From assembly GCF_006088715.1 (NCBI RefSeq), contig NZ_CP030771.1, forward strand, positions 3,286,001 to 3,350,000: 64,000 nucleotides of DNA, given 5' to 3'. Below the pieces are notes generated by a model. The model searched no databases. It had not been told where the DNA came from and saw nothing but the letters and a program-made list of their open reading frames with translations. Shown here piece after piece: positions 1 through 9,959 of the stretch (the stretch's first letter is position 1; the number at the start of each line of letters is the position of its first letter). A program made the translations under genes and the position numbers. This DNA comes from Streptomyces sp. YIM 121038 (GTDB lineage: Bacteria; Actinomycetota; Actinomycetes; Streptomycetales; Streptomycetaceae).

Positions 1-3000
1 CGCCGGGCGGCGCGGACTCCGGTGCGGCCGTGGCCTCTTCGGCCGGTTCGGGTACGGCGGGCGCGGCCGGGCCGAGCGCGGCGCAGATGTGCGCGGCGAG
101 CGCCGACGGCGTCGGGTAGTCGAACACCAGGGTCGCCCGCAGCCGGAGGCCGGTCGCCGTGCCAAGGCGGTTGCGCAGCTCCACGGCCGTCAGGGAGTCG
201 AAGCCGAGCTCCTTGAAGGTGCGGCCCGGGTCGACCCCGCCCGGCTCGCCGTGGGCCAGGACGGTCGCGGTGTGCTCGCGCACCAGGGTGAGGAGGGCCT
301 CCGCGCGCTCCTCGGCGGACAGCGCGGCCAGGCGCTCGCCGAGCGGGGCGGGGCCGCCGGGGCCGCCGGTGGCCGCCGCGGCGCGGCGGACCCGCTCGCG
401 GACCAGGCCGCGCAGCAGCGCGGGCACCGCCCCCTGGGCCCGTACGGCCGCCGGGTCGAGACGGGCCGGGACGAGCAGGGGCGCGGCGGAGGACACCGCC
501 GTGTCGAAGAGGGCCAGGCCCTCCGCCGACGTCAGCGGCGCGAGTCCGGCGCGGCGCATCCGGCTCAGATCGGCGTCCGCGAGGTGGCCGGTCATGCCGC
601 TGGCCTCGGCCCACAGGCCCCAGGCGAGCGACACGCCGGGCAGGCCCCGCGCGGCGCGGTGCTGCGCGAGGGCGTCCAGGAAGGCGTTGGCGGCGGCGTA
701 GTTCGCCTGCCCCGGGAGGCCGAGGATCCCGGCGACCGAGGAGAACAGCACGAACATCGACAGGTCGAGCCCCAGGGTCAGTTCGTGCAGGTTGAGGGCG
801 GCGTCGACCTTGGGCCTGAGGACCCGGCCCAGCTGCTCGGGGCGCATCGCTTCGAGCACGCTGTCGTCGAGCAGCCCGGCGGCGTGCACCACGCCGGTCA
901 GCGGCCGGTCGGCGGGGACCGCGGCGAGGAGCGCGGCCAGCGCGTCCCGGTCGGCGACGTCGCAGGCCGCCACGGTGACGTCCGCGCCCAACTCGGTCAG
1001 CTCGGCGGCGAGTTCGGCCGCGCCGGGGGCGTCGGGGCCGCGCCTGCTGGTGAGCAGCAGCCGCGTGGCGCCGTACCGGGTCACCAGGTGCCGGGCGAAG
1101 AGGCCGCCGAGCGTGCCGGTGGCGCCGGTGACGAGGACCGTGCCCCGCGCCAGGTCCGGCCGGGCCGTCGGCAGGCCCGTGGCGCGGGCGAGCCTGGGCA
1201 CGAGCAGCCGCCCCTCGCGCAGCGCCAGCTGGGGTTCGGCCGCGGCCAGGGCGGTGGAGAGGGCCGCGGTGGACGCCGCGTGGGCATCCAGGTCGATGAC
1301 CGCGAAGCGGTCGGGGTGCTCCCGCTGCGCGGTGCGGACCAGGCCCCACGCTGTGGCTCCCGCCATGGTGGGCCGGTGCTCGGGTGCGGGTTCATCGTGG
1401 CTGGTCGCGCAGTTCCCCGCGCCCCTGCGGGGCGCGTCTGCCGCCACCGCTCCGCGGGTGACGAGGACCAGCTTCGACGACGCGAAGCGCTCGTCGGCCA
1501 GCCACTCCTGGATCAGGCTCAGGGCGCGGCCCGCGACGGCGTGGGCGTCGGCCTCGGTGAGTGGGGCGAGGACGGTGTCCGGCACGGATCCCGCGGCGGC
1601 GAGCGCGCCGAGTCCCGCGTGGAGGGGCGCGCCGGTCGCGAGGTCGTCGGTGCCGACGGCCGCCCACGCCGGGGCCGCCTCGGGGGCCTCCGGCACGCGC
1701 GCCTCGGTCCAGTCCACGCGGAACAGCGCGTCCGGGGGCCCGGCGGTCAGCTCGCCCGCGGGCATCGGCCGCAGCGCGAGGGCCTCCACCGAGGCCACCG
1801 GCGCCCCGGAGGCGTCGGCGAGCCGCAGGGCGAGGGTGTCCGGGCCGTCAGGGGTGATCCACACGCGCAGCGCGGCCGCGCCGGTGGCCCGCAGCGACAC
1901 GCCCTGCCAGGAGAACGGCAGACGGCAGTCCGGGCCGTCCCCGACGGCGGCGTGCAGGGCCGCGTCGAGCAGCGCGGGGTGCAGTCCGAACCGGCCCGCG
2001 TCCGCCGCGACCTCCTCGGGCAGGGCGACCTCGGCGAAGGTCTCCGCGCCCCGCCGCCACCAGGAGCGCAGGCCCTGGAACGCCGGGCCGTAGCGGTAGC
2101 CGAGCTCGGTCCAGCGGTCGTAGCCGCCGTCCCAGTCCACCGCGACGGCGCCGGGCGGCGGCCACGCGCTCAGGTCGAACTCCTCGGCGGGGCCCGAGGC
2201 GAGCAGGCCGCTCGCGTGCCGGGTCCAGCCGCCGGAGCCGTCCGCCGGGCGGGCGTGGACGGCCAGGGCGCGGCGGCCGTACTCGTCCTCGTCGCCGACC
2301 GTGACCCGGACGGCGACCGCGCCGTGCGGCGGCAGGACCAGCGGCACCTCGCAGGTCAGGTCCGCCACCTGGTCGCAGCCGACCTCGTCGCCCGCGCGGA
2401 TCGCCAGTTCGGCGAAGGCCGCGCCGGGCAGGACCACCGTGTCGCCGAGCCCGTGGTCGGCCAGCCACGTCTGGGTCCGCGCGGAGAGCTGCCCGGTCAG
2501 GACGACGCCGCCGGAGTCGGGCAGTTCCACCACCGCGCCGAGCAGCGGGTGGTCGGCGGCGGCGAGGCCCGCGGCCGTCACGTCCGCCGCCGCGTCGGTG
2601 CGCGCGGGCTCCAGCCAGTAGCGCCGCCGCCGGAACGCGGAGGTGGGGACGTCGACGGGCCGGGCGCCGGGGAAGACGGCCCGCCAGTCGGGCCGCACGC
2701 CGCGTGCGTACGCCTCGGCGAGCGAGGTGAGGAAGCGCTCCTGGCCGCCGTCGTCGCGGCGCAGAGAGCCCACGGCGACCGCGTGGTCCACCAGGTCCTC
2801 GACCGCGGTCGTCAGTGCCGGATGCGGGCTGACCTCGACGAACACCGAGTGCCCCCGCTCGGCGAGCACGCCCACGGTCTCGGCGAAGCGGACCTGTTGG
2901 CGCAGATTGCGGTACCAGTACGCGCCGTCGAGGGCGGTGGTGTCCAGGGCGTCGGCGGTGACCGTCGAGTAGAACGGGATCGCCGCGGGGCGCGGCGTGA

Positions 3001-6000
3001 GGCCGGTCAGGAGCGCGGCGAGGTCGTCGGCGATCCGCTCCACGGGCGCCGAGTGCGAGGCGTAGTCCACCGGGAGCCGCTTGACGCGCACCCCGTCGGC
3101 CTCGCAGGAGGCGACGAGTTCGTCGAGGGCGTCCAGGGCTCCGGCGACGACGACCGCCCCCGGGCCGTTGACGACGGCCACGGAGATCCGGCCGTCCCAC
3201 GGGCGCAGGCGTTCGGCGGCCGCGTCCTCGGACAGGGCGACGGAGACCATGCCGCCGGTGCCGGACAGGGCCAGGATGGCCTTGCTGCGCAGGGCGACGA
3301 CCTTCGCCGCGTCCGCGAGGCCGAGGGCCCCGGCGACGCAGGCGGCGGCGATCTCGCCCTGGGAGTGGCCCACCACCGCGGCGGGCTCCACGCCGTAGGA
3401 GCGCCACAGCGCGGCGAGGGACACCATCACCGCGAACAGCGCGGGCTGGACGACGTCCACCCGCTCCAGGGCGGCGGCATCGCGCAGCACCTCGAACAGG
3501 TCCCAGTCGACGTGCGGGGCCAGGGCCTCGGCGCACGCCCGCATCGACGCGGCGAACACCGGGGCCGCGTCGAGGAGTTCCACCGCCATCCCGGCCCACT
3601 GCGAGCCCTGGCCGGGGAAGACGAACACGATGCCGCCCGGCTCGCGCGCGGTGCCGCGCACCACGCCGGGGGCGTCGCTGCCCTCGGCGAGCGCCGCGAG
3701 GCCCCGGCGCCGCGCGGGCAGGTCCGCCGCGACGACGGCGGCCCGGTGCGGCAGTCCGGAACGGGCGGCGGCCAGCGCGAACCCGGCGTCCACCGGGTCG
3801 AGGCCGGGGTGCGTGTCCAGGAAGGACAGCAGGGCCGCCGCCTGGTCCGCGAGGGCGTCCGGCGCGCTCGCGGAGAGCACCCAGGGCAGCGCGGGGCCGG
3901 GCTCCGGGCGCGCCGAGGGGGGCCGTGCCGCCTGCTCCTGCTCCTGCTCCTGCTCCTGCGGGGCCTGTTCGATGATGACGTGGGCGTTGGTGCCGCTGAT
4001 GCCGAACGAGGACACCCCGGCCCGGCGCGCCCGGCCCGTCTCCGGCCACCGGCGGGCCTCGGTCACCAGCTCCAGGCCGCCCGCGGCCCAGTCCACGTGC
4101 GGCGTCGGCTCGTCGACGTGGAGGGTCCGCGGGACCGTGCCGTGCCGCAGGGCCTGCACCATCTTGATCACCCCGGCCACGCCCGCGGCGGCCTGGGTGT
4201 GGCCGATGTTGGACTTCAAAGAGCCGAGCAGCAGCGGGCGTTCCGGTGCCCGGCCGCGGCCGTACGTGGCCGCGAGCGCGTCGGCCTCGATCGGGTCGCC
4301 GAGCGTCGTGCCGGTGCCGTGCGCCTCGATCACGTCGACGTCGGCGGGCGACATCCCGGCACCGGCGAGCGCCTGGCGGATGACGCGTTCCTGGGCGACG
4401 CCGTTGGGCGCGGTGAGGCCGTTCGACGCGCCGTCCTGGTTGACCGCGCTGCCGCGCACCACGGCGAGGACGCGGTGGCCGTTGCGCCGCGCGTCCGAGA
4501 GCCGTTCGAGCACCACGGTGCCCGCGCCCTCGGCCCAGCCGGTGCCGTCGGCCCCGGCGGCGAACGCCTTGCACCGGCCGTCCCCGGAGAGGCCGCGCTG
4601 CCTGCTGAACTCCACGAACATGCCGGGCGTGGACATCACCGCGACGCCTCCGGCGAGGGCCAGCGAGCACTCCCCCGCCCGCAGGGCCTGCGCCGCCAGG
4701 TGCAGCGCCACCAGCGACGAGGAGCACGCGGTGTCCACGGTGACGGCGGGGCCCTGGAGGCCGAGCGTGTAGGCGATGCGGCCGGAGGCCACGCTGATGG
4801 TGCTGCCGGTGAGGCGGTAGCCGTCGGACTCGGCGTGGGCGGCGTGCAGCCGGGGCCCGTAGTCCTGCGCCATCGCCCCGACGAACACGCCCACGGACGC
4901 GCCGCGCTGCCCGGCGGGGTCGAGCCCGGCCCGCTCCAGGGCCTCCCAGGACGTCTCCAGGAGGAGGCGCTGCTGCGGGTCCATCGCGAGGGCCTCGCGG
5001 GGCGAGATGCCGAAGAACTCGGGGTCGAACTGGTCGGCGTCGTGCAGGAATCCGCCGTGCCGGGCGTAGGACGTGCCCGCCCGGTCCGGGTCGGGGTCGT
5101 AGAGCCGTTCGGTGTCCCAGCCCCGGTTGGCGGGGAACTCCGAGATCGCGTCGGTCCCGTCCAGGACGAGGCGCCACAGGTCCTCCGGCGAGGCGACGCC
5201 GCCGGGGAGGCGGCAGGCCATCCCGACGATCGCGATCGGCTCGTCGGCCGCCGCGACGGCGGCGGGGGCGGAGGCCGCGGGGGGCCGCGCGTCCGTGGTC
5301 CGCTCTCCCGCGGGCGTCAGCGTACGCAGATGGTCGGCGAGCCGGGCCGGCGTCGGGTGGCCGAACAGCGTCCCGGCCGGGAGCGCGAGGCCGGTCGCCG
5401 CGGACAGCCGGTCCCGGAGCTCCACCAGGGACAGCGAGTCGAAGCCGAGCTCCTTGAAGGTCGTGCCGGGCTCCACCGCGTCGCCGTCCGCATGTCCGAG
5501 CACGACGGCGACCGTCGACCGTACGAGGGCCAGCAGACCGGGTCCGGCGGGGAGGGCGGGGGCCGCCACCGCGGCGGCCGTCGGGGGCTCGGCGCCCAGG
5601 GCCTCGGGGACGTCGGGGGCCGCGGGCCGGGCCGTGGCCTCGGCCAGCCAGTACCGCTCGCGCTGGAAGGCGTACGTGGGCAGGCGCAGCGTCCGGGCGC
5701 CGCGCAGGGCGAAGACGCGCGGCCAGTCCACCTCGGCGCCGCGCGCGTGGAGTTCGGCGAGCGAGGTGAGGAACCGCTCGGGGCCGCCCTCGCCCCGGCG
5801 CAGCGAGCCGGTGACGACGGCGGACGCGACGCCGGCCCGCTCCACCGTCTCCCGCAGCGGCGGCACGAGCACCGGGTGCGGGCTGCACTCGACGAACACG
5901 CCGTGCCCGTCGCGCACCAGCGCCTCGGTCGCCCGCTCCAGCTCCACGGTCCGGCGAAGATTGCGGTACCAGTACGCCGCGTCGAGCTCGGCGGTGTCCA

Positions 6001-8284
6001 GCAGGCCGCCGGTCACCGTGGAGTAGAACGGCACCGCCGACGTCCTCGGGCGGATCCCTTCGAGAACGGTGTGCAGGCGTTCCTCGATCTGTTCCACGTG
6101 GGCGGAGTGGGACGCGTAGTCGACGGCGATCCTGCGGGTCTCGACGCCTTCCGCGGTCCACCGCTCGACGAGCCGGTCCAGGGCGTCGGCGTCGCCCGAG
6201 AGCACCACCGACGACGGGCCGTTGGCCGCGGCGATCGACACCGCGCCGTCCCACGCGGCGATCCGGTCGCGCACCTCCGCGGCGGAGCGCAGGACCGACA
6301 CCATGCCGCCGCGCCCGGAGAGCGCGAGGACGGCCCGGCTGCGCAGCGTCACCACGCGCGCGGCGTCCTCCAGGGACAGGGCGCCCGCCACGCAGGCGGC
6401 GGCGATCTCGCCCTGGCTGTGCCCGACGACCGCCGCGGGCTCGACCCCGCAGGAACGCCACGCGGCGGCCAGGGACACCATCACGGCGAACAGCGCGGGC
6501 TGGACGACGTCGACCCGCTCCAGGGCCGCCGCGTCGCGCAGCACCTCGTCGAGGGACCAGTCGACGTAGGGCGCGAAGGCCTCCTCGCACGCGCGCATCG
6601 ACGCGGCGAACTCCGGTACGGACTCCAGGAGTCCGACGGCCATGCCCGCCCACTGCGAGCCCTGCCCGGGGAAGACGAACACCGTCTTGCCGGCCGCCGT
6701 GGCCTGCCCCTCGACCACTCCGGCGACGGCCGTGCCGGAGGCGAAGGCGGCCAGGCGGGCGCGGAGTTCGGCCCGGTCGCCGCCGGTCACGACGGCGCGG
6801 TGCCGGAAGGCGGTCCTGGTGGTCGCGAGGGACAGGCCGATGTCCGCGGCGGGCACCGCCGCCCGCGCGTCGGCGAAGGAGAGGAGCTGGGCGGCCTGGG
6901 CGCGCAGCGCCTCGGGGGTGCGGGCGGAGAGCGGCCAGGCCAGGGCTGCGGGGGCCGGGCGCTCCTCGGCGGCCGGGGCGGCGGTCGGGGCGGTCGCCGG
7001 GCCGGTCGCGGCGTCGGCGGTCGGGGGCTCGCTGACCACCAGGTGGCAGTTGGTGCCGCCCATGCCGAACGAGCTCACCCCGGCCACCAGCAGCTTGTCC
7101 GGCTCGGGCCACGGCGTCAGCTCGGTCTGCACCCGCAGGCGCAGCTCGTCGAGGGGGATGTCCGCGGGCGGCGCGGTGAAGTGCAGGCTCGGCGGCAGCT
7201 GCCGGTGGTGGATGCTGAGGACCACCTTGAGGAGCCCGGCGATGCCGCCCGCGCCCTCCAGGTGCCCGATGTTGGACTTGACCGAGCCCACCGCGAGCGG
7301 GGCGTCCGGCTGCCGGGCGTGCCCGAGGGCGGCGCCGAGCGCGGCGGCCTCGATGGGGTCGCCCACCCGGGTGCCGCTGCCGTGCAGCTCCACGTACTGC
7401 ACGCCGCGCAGGGCGACACCGGCGCGCCGGTACGCCTGCCGGACGACCTCCTCCTGCGCGGAAGCGCTGGGCACGGTCAGGCCCGCGTGGTCGCCCTCGC
7501 CCGCGCCGTCGTTGTTCATGGCACCGCCGTTGAGGACGCAGTAGACGTCGTCGCCGTCGGCGAGCGCGTCGGCCAGCGGCTTCAGCACCAGGACGCCGCC
7601 GCCCTCGCCGCGGACGAACCCGTTCGCCCGCTCGTCGAAGGTGAAGCAGCGGCCGTCCGGCGACAGGCCGCCGAACCGGGCGGCGCCGAGCGTCGTCTCG
7701 GCCAGGACGTTGAGGTTCACGCCGCCCGCGATGGCCACGCCGCACTCGCCGCGGCGCAGGCTCTCGCACGCCATGTGGACGGCCACGAGCGAGGAGGACT
7801 GCGCGGTGTCGACGGCGAGGCTCGGCCCGCGCAGGCCGAGGTGGTGCGAGACGCGGTTGGCGATGATGCCGCGGCGGGTGCCGGTCATCGTGTGGCGGCC
7901 GATCCCGGCCTCGCCCAGGCGGTCCTGGAGCGCCGCGTAGTCGTCGTACATGACGCCGACGAACACGCCGGTGTCGCCGCCGCCGAGCGTGGCGGGGACG
8001 ATCCCGGCGTCCTCCAGGGCCTCCCAGGACAGTTCGAGCATCAGGCGCTGCTGCGGGTCCATCGCGGCGGCCTCGCGCGGCGAGACGCCGAAGAAGGAGG
8101 CGTCGAACCGGTCGATGCCGTCGACGAACCCGCCGAGCCGGTGCGGCAGTCCGGCGCCGCGCCAGCGGTCGTCGGGGGCCTCGCGTATCGCGTCGGTCCC
8201 GGTCCGCAGCACCTGCCAGAACTCGTGGCCGTCGCTGGCCCCAGGGAACCGACAAGCCAATCCGACCACGGCGATCTGTCTCAT
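1..8284 (-). CDS. Modular type I polyketide synthase (PKS A): KSQ loading module, module 1, continues past left edge
   Basis: The frame is open from an ATG at 8284 to the left edge with no stop, so at least 2,761 residues are encoded and the gene is partial. Visible order: KS (about 1-430), AT (GHSQGE, Ser623; YASH), ACP (DSL, Ser950); then KS (TACSSS, Cys1187), AT (GHSQGE near 1641; YASH), DH ([10 protein letters not shown]), KR (TGATGTLGG; Tyr2529; LDD) and ACP (near 2695), followed by a Pro/Ala/Glu linker. The first KS reads TAQSSS, with Gln162 in place of the catalytic Cys, and there is no N-terminal docking helix, as in KSQ decarboxylating loading modules. By family rules both ATs look methylmalonyl-specific, the starter would be propionyl, and module 1 would give an alpha-methyl enoyl thioester through a B-type KR. 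No clear ribosome site precedes the ATG, but an in-frame TGA lies 12 nt upstream, so the start is nearly forced. The gene is separated from its upstream neighbour by a hairpin and probably has its own promoter. Confidence 0.93.
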   Translation of the reverse strand, partial: MRQIAVVGLACRFPGASDGHEFWQVLRTGTDAIREAPDDRWRGAGLPHRLGGFVDGIDRFDASFFGVSPREAAAMDPQQRLMLELSWEALEDAGIVPATLGGGDTGVFVGVMYDDYAALQDRLGEAGIGRHTMTGTRRGIIANRVSHHLGLRGPSLAVDTAQSSSLVAVHMACESLRRGECGVAIAGGVNLNVLAETTLGAARFGGLSPDGRCFTFDERANGFVRGEGGGVLVLKPLADALADGDDVYCVLNGGAMNNDGAGEGDHAGLTVPSASAQEEVVRQAYRRAGVALRGVQYVELHGSGTRVGDPIEAAALGAALGHARQPDAPLAVGSVKSNIGHLEGAGGIAGLLKVVLSIHHRQLPPSLHFTAPPADIPLDELRLRVQTELTPWPEPDKLLVAGVSSFGMGGTNCHLVVSEPPTADAATGPATAPTAAPAAEERPAPAALAWPLSARTPEALRAQAAQLLSFADARAAVPAADIGLSLATTRTAFRHRAVVTGGDRAELRARLAAFASGTAVAGVVEGQATAAGKTVFVFPGQGSQWAGMAVGLLESVPEFAASMRACEEAFAPYVDWSLDEVLRDAAALERVDVVQPALFAVMVSLAAAWRSCGVEPAAVVGHSQGEIAAACVAGALSLEDAARVVTLRSRAVLALSGRGGMVSVLRSAAEVRDRIAAWDGAVSIAAANGPSSVVLSGDADALDRLVERWTAEGVETRRIAVDYASHSAHVEQIEERLHTVLEGIRPRTSAVPFYSTVTGGLLDTAELDAAYWYRNLRRTVELERATEALVRDGHGVFVECSPHPVLVPPLRETVERAGVASAVVTGSLRRGEGGPERFLTSLAELHARGAEVDWPRVFALRGARTLRLPTYAFQRERYWLAEATARPAAPDVPEALGAEPPTAAAVAAPALPAGPGLLALVRSTVAVVLGHADGDAVEPGTTFKELGFDSLSLVELRDRLSAATGLALPAGTLFGHPTPARLADHLRTLTPAGERTTDARPPAASAPAAVAAADEPIAIVGMACRLPGGVASPEDLWRLVLDGTDAISEFPANRGWDTERLYDPDPDRAGTSYARHGGFLHDADQFDPEFFGISPREALAMDPQQRLLLETSWEALERAGLDPAGQRGASVGVFVGAMAQDYGPRLHAAHAESDGYRLTGSTISVASGRIAYTLGLQGPAVTVDTACSSSLVALHLAAQALRAGECSLALAGGVAVMSTPGMFVEFSRQRGLSGDGRCKAFAAGADGTGWAEGAGTVVLERLSDARRNGHRVLAVVRGSAVNQDGASNGLTAPNGVAQERVIRQALAGAGMSPADVDVIEAHGTGTTLGDPIEADALAATYGRGRAPERPLLLGSLKSNIGHTQAAAGVAGVIKMVQALRHGTVPRTLHVDEPTPHVDWAAGGLELVTEARRWPETGRARRAGVSSFGISGTNAHVIIEQAPQEQEQEQEQAARPPSARPEPGPALPWVLSASAPDALADQAAALLSFLDTHPGLDPVDAGFALAAARSGLPHRAAVVAADLPARRRGLAALAEGSDAPGVVRGTAREPGGIVFVFPGQGSQWAGMAVELLDAAPVFAASMRACAEALAPHVDWDLFEVLRDAAALERVDVVQPALFAVMVSLAALWRSYGVEPAAVVGHSQGEIAAACVAGALGLADAAKVVALRSKAILALSGTGGMVSVALSEDAAAERLRPWDGRISVAVVNGPGAVVVAGALDALDELVASCEADGVRVKRLPVDYASHSAPVERIADDLAALLTGLTPRPAAIPFYSTVTADALDTTALDGAYWYRNLRQQVRFAETVGVLAERGHSVFVEVSPHPALTTAVEDLVDHAVAVGSLRRDDGGQERFLTSLAEAYARGVRPDWRAVFPGARPVDVPTSAFRRRRYWLEPARTDAAADVTAAGLAAADHPLLGAVVELPDSGGVVLTGQLSARTQTWLADHGLGDTVVLPGAAFAELAIRAGDEVGCDQVADLTCEVPLVLPPHGAVAVRVTVGDEDEYGRRALAVHARPADGSGGWTRHASGLLASGPAEEFDLSAWPPPGAVAVDWDGGYDRWTELGYRYGPAFQGLRSWWRRGAETFAEVALPEEVAADAGRFGLHPALLDAALHAAVGDGPDCRLPFSWQGVSLRATGAAALRVWITPDGPDTLALRLADASGAPVASVEALALRPMPAGELTAGPPDALFRVDWTEARVPEAPEAAPAWAAVGTDDLATGAPLHAGLGALAAAGSVPDTVLAPLTEADAHAVAGRALSLIQEWLADERFASSKLVLVTRGAVAADAPRRGAGNCATSHDEPAPEHRPTMAGATAWGLVRTAQREHPDRFAVIDLDAHAASTAALSTALAAAEPQLALREGRLLVPRLARATGLPTARPDLARGTVLVTGATGTLGGLFARHLVTRYGATRLLLTSRRGPDAPGAAELAAELTELGADVTVAACDVADRDALAALLAAVPADRPLTGVVHAAGLLDDSVLEAMRPEQLGRVLRPKVDAALNLHELTLGLDLSMFVLFSSVAGILGLPGQANYAAANAFLDALAQHRAARGLPGVSLAWGLWAEASGMTGHLADADLSRMRRAGLAPLTSAEGLALFDTAVSSAAPLLVPARLDPAAVRAQGAVPALLRGLVRERVRRAAAATGGPGGPAPLGERLAALSAEERAEALLTLVREHTATVLAHGEPGGVDPGRTFKELGFDSLTAVELRNRLGTATGLRLRATLVFDYPTPSALAAHICAALGPAAPAVPEPAEEATAAPESAPPG
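1385..1435. repeat. Copy of a dispersed intergenic-type repeat inside the PKS A KR linker
   Basis: The sequence shares TGCGGGT, CGTGGCT and GTCGCGC blocks and a GCGCCCC-TGC-GGGGCGC hairpin (1419-1435) with the intergenic copy at 9879-9954. From memory this resembles a repeat common between Streptomyces genes. Here it is translated in frame as part of PKS A, adding roughly 16 residues (including [13 protein letters not shown]) just before the conserved WGL segment of the KR domain. Confidence 0.6.
3932..3960. repeat. Hexanucleotide microsatellite in the KS-AT linker of PKS A
   Basis: Four perfect CTGCTC units plus a partial unit encode a Glu-Gln repeat on the minus strand. It lies in the linker after the KS of module 1, where length change would stay in frame. 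Confidence 0.85.
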
Positions 8285-8401
8285 GCCATGCAGTCAACAA
8301 TGCGTACGGGAGCCCCGGCTTGTCGCCGGGTCCCAAAACACGATGCGGAATCTGGTGGCCGGGAACAGCGTAGGAAAAGAAGGCCCATACAAAAGGGCGC
8401 A

Positions 8402-8448
8402 CCGGCATTATCCAGTGACCGTATTCTTTCGGCCACGGATAATACCGG
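8402..8448 (-). promoter_or_regulatory. Inverted repeat in the PKS A promoter region (candidate operator)
   Basis: Arms at 8402-8413 and 8437-8448 read CCGGCATTATCC and GGATAATACCGG, matching at 11 of 12 positions, with a 23-nt spacer. The pair lies 118 nt or more upstream of the PKS A ATG in the 180-nt gap after the preceding gene's hairpin. Both arms contain -10-like hexamers (TATTAT, GATAAT), so it may be a promoter-overlapping operator. The binding protein is unknown. Confidence 0.45.
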
Positions 8449-8465
8449 CGCGCGGGCGACACAGG

Positions 8466-8496
8466 GGTCCGGACTCCCTTTCCGGAGGGCCGGACC
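8466..8496 (-). terminator. Hairpin after the flavin monooxygenase gene
   Basis: GGTCCGG (8466-8472) pairs with CCGGACC (8490-8496), and inner CTCC/GGAG bases extend the stem with small bulges. It begins 7 nt downstream of the stop at 8504. No T-tract follows, which is common for Streptomyces terminators. Confidence 0.55.
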
Positions 8497-8503
8497 GATG
8501 GTG

Positions 8504-9709
8504 TCAGTAGAGCAGGGTCACCGCCGGGTGCACATCGAGGACGGCACGGCTGTAGTCCTCCAGGATGAGCGGCGCGTTCAGCGCGTTGTGCCGGCTCATC
8601 ACCGCGATGTCACGCCACAGGCGCTGCAGCGGGTTCGAAAGGGCGAAGGCGCTGCCGCCGACCGCGTCGAGGAGCTTCTCCACGCCCGCCCGCGACTTCT
8701 CCTGGGCGGACTTCTCGTGCATGCGGATCCGCGCCCGGTCCGCCCACGGCATCTGCTGGGTCTCCGGAATGCCGTCGAGCGCCCTGCCGACCTCCGTCAA
8801 ATGCAGCTGGGCGGTCTCGATGAGGTGCGCGGCCTCGCCGAACCACATCTGCACCGAGGGCGCGTCCGCGGCCCGCTCGAAGTTGGCGTACGTGATCGGA
8901 CGGCCCTTGTCCAGGTGCGCCTTGGTGACCTCCAGGGCGCCGTGGGCCGCCCCGACGATCGCGGCGAGCGACTGCGCGCTGCCCTGGATGAGCATGCTGT
9001 CCCGGTGGTCCTCGCCCACGAGGTCCGTGAGGCTGAACGGGGTCGCCCGGCGCTCGGGGATGAACACGTCCTCGGCCACGACCGTGTGGGTGCCGGAGCC
9101 GGACAGACCCGCGGAGTGCCAGGTCCGCTCGATCCGCAGGTCGCTCATGGGCACCACGACGCCGACGAGGTCCGTGGTCTGCTCGTCGCCGTCGTAGACG
9201 TGCACGACCGGGATGTACGCCCAGTCCGCGATCTCACAGCCCGAGCTCCACGGGAAGGTGCCGGTCACCTTGAACCCGCCCTCGGCGCGCCACGCCTTGG
9301 TCGTGGACAGGTGCGCCGTGGAGATCACGTACGCGTCGGGGTTGCCCTCGAAGACGTCCTCCAGCGCGGTCTCCGGCAGCGCGTTCAGCGCGAACCGGGT
9401 CGACGCGGTGTCGATGGACAGGTTCCAGCCCGCGGAGCCGCAGGCCTTGCCGACCTCGACGATGATCGACAGGAGGTCGGGCATCGGCAGCTCGTAGCCG
9501 CCGAACCGGGTCGGCGTCGTGAGCCGGAAGAGACCGGCGTCCCGCAGCGCGACCACGACCTCCTCCGCGAGCCTGCGGTCCTGCTCGGTCTTCACCGCGT
9601 GCTCGCGGATCAGCGGAGCGAGCTCGCGGGCCCGGCGCAACAGCTCCGCCGCGTCCACCGCTGCCGCTCCGGTTGTGATGTCAGCCCGCTCACCGGCCAC
9701 TGCTGTCAC
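8504..9709 (-). CDS. Acyl-CoA-dehydrogenase-fold flavin monooxygenase (candidate amine N-hydroxylase)
   Basis: A 401-residue protein of the acyl-CoA dehydrogenase/HpaH-like superfamily, which includes two-component flavin monooxygenases such as isobutylamine N-hydroxylase, DszC and the amino-sugar nitrososynthases. Seen: an N-terminal helical segment (LLRRARELAPLIREHA), a TPTRFGGYELP segment, a central WSSG/DWAYIPV beta domain and a C-terminal helical domain ending near HPAVTLLY. It lacks the usual EGSNEI catalytic-Glu segment of true acyl-CoA dehydrogenases, so oxygenase chemistry is preferred. The start is a GTG at 9709 with AGGAGG 5 nt upstream; an ATG at 9733 has poorer spacing, and the frame further upstream runs through a terminator hairpin. 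The nearest possible partner is the flavin reductase at 39468-40082. The substrate is unknown; an amine made by the aminotransferase fusion is inferred, and a hydroxylase of the carbon chain is the alternative. Confidence 0.8.
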   Translation of the reverse strand: MTAVAGERADITTGAAAVDAAELLRRARELAPLIREHAVKTEQDRRLAEEVVVALRDAGLFRLTTPTRFGGYELPMPDLLSIIVEVGKACGSAGWNLSIDTASTRFALNALPETALEDVFEGNPDAYVISTAHLSTTKAWRAEGGFKVTGTFPWSSGCEIADWAYIPVVHVYDGDEQTTDLVGVVVPMSDLRIERTWHSAGLSGSGTHTVVAEDVFIPERRATPFSLTDLVGEDHRDSMLIQGSAQSLAAIVGAAHGALEVTKAHLDKGRPITYANFERAADAPSVQMWFGEAAHLIETAQLHLTEVGRALDGIPETQQMPWADRARIRMHEKSAQEKSRAGVEKLLDAVGGSAFALSNPLQRLWRDIAVMSRHNALNAPLILEDYSRAVLDVHPAVTLLY

Positions 9710-9796
9710 GAAGTCCTCCTCGGTAGGTCGCATCACTCCGTGCGGCCCAGTCAATCCAGTGGGGCCTTGCGGCCCCAGGGGCCCCGAACACCAAAA

Positions 9797-9844
9797 GCGG
9801 CCGCCCCGCTGGTACTTGGGACCAAGTACCAGCGGGGCGGCCGC
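9797..9844 (-). terminator. Intrinsic terminator downstream of the MFS gene
   Basis: Perfect 21-bp arms (9797-9817 and 9824-9844) flank a 6-nt loop. On the minus strand the hairpin is followed directly by TTTT (complement of 9793-9796), the classical intrinsic terminator layout. It should insulate the MFS gene from the monooxygenase gene. Confidence 0.85.
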
Positions 9845-9878
9845 ATCGCGTCTTGCCACGATGCGCCCGCCTTTCGCC

Positions 9879-9954
9879 TGCGGGTGCACCGTGGCTCGTC
9901 GCGCCCGCGCGGCGGAGCCGCATATCGACGCAGCCCCGCGCCCCTTTGGGGCGC
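9879..9954. repeat. Dispersed Streptomyces-type intergenic repeat ending in a hairpin
   Basis: It contains CGTGGCTCGTCGCGC, a GCGGCGGAGCCGC block and a 7-bp hairpin GCGCCCC-TTT-GGGGCGC (9938-9954) immediately after the MFS stop. From memory this matches a repeat found downstream of many Streptomyces genes. A related copy lies inside PKS A at 1385-1435. Confidence 0.6.
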
Positions 9955-9959
9955 TGTCC

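Noticed and set aside
9710..9889. Longer N-terminus for the flavin monooxygenase
   Set aside because: It would translate through a 21-bp terminator hairpin; the GTG at 9709 has a good ribosome site.
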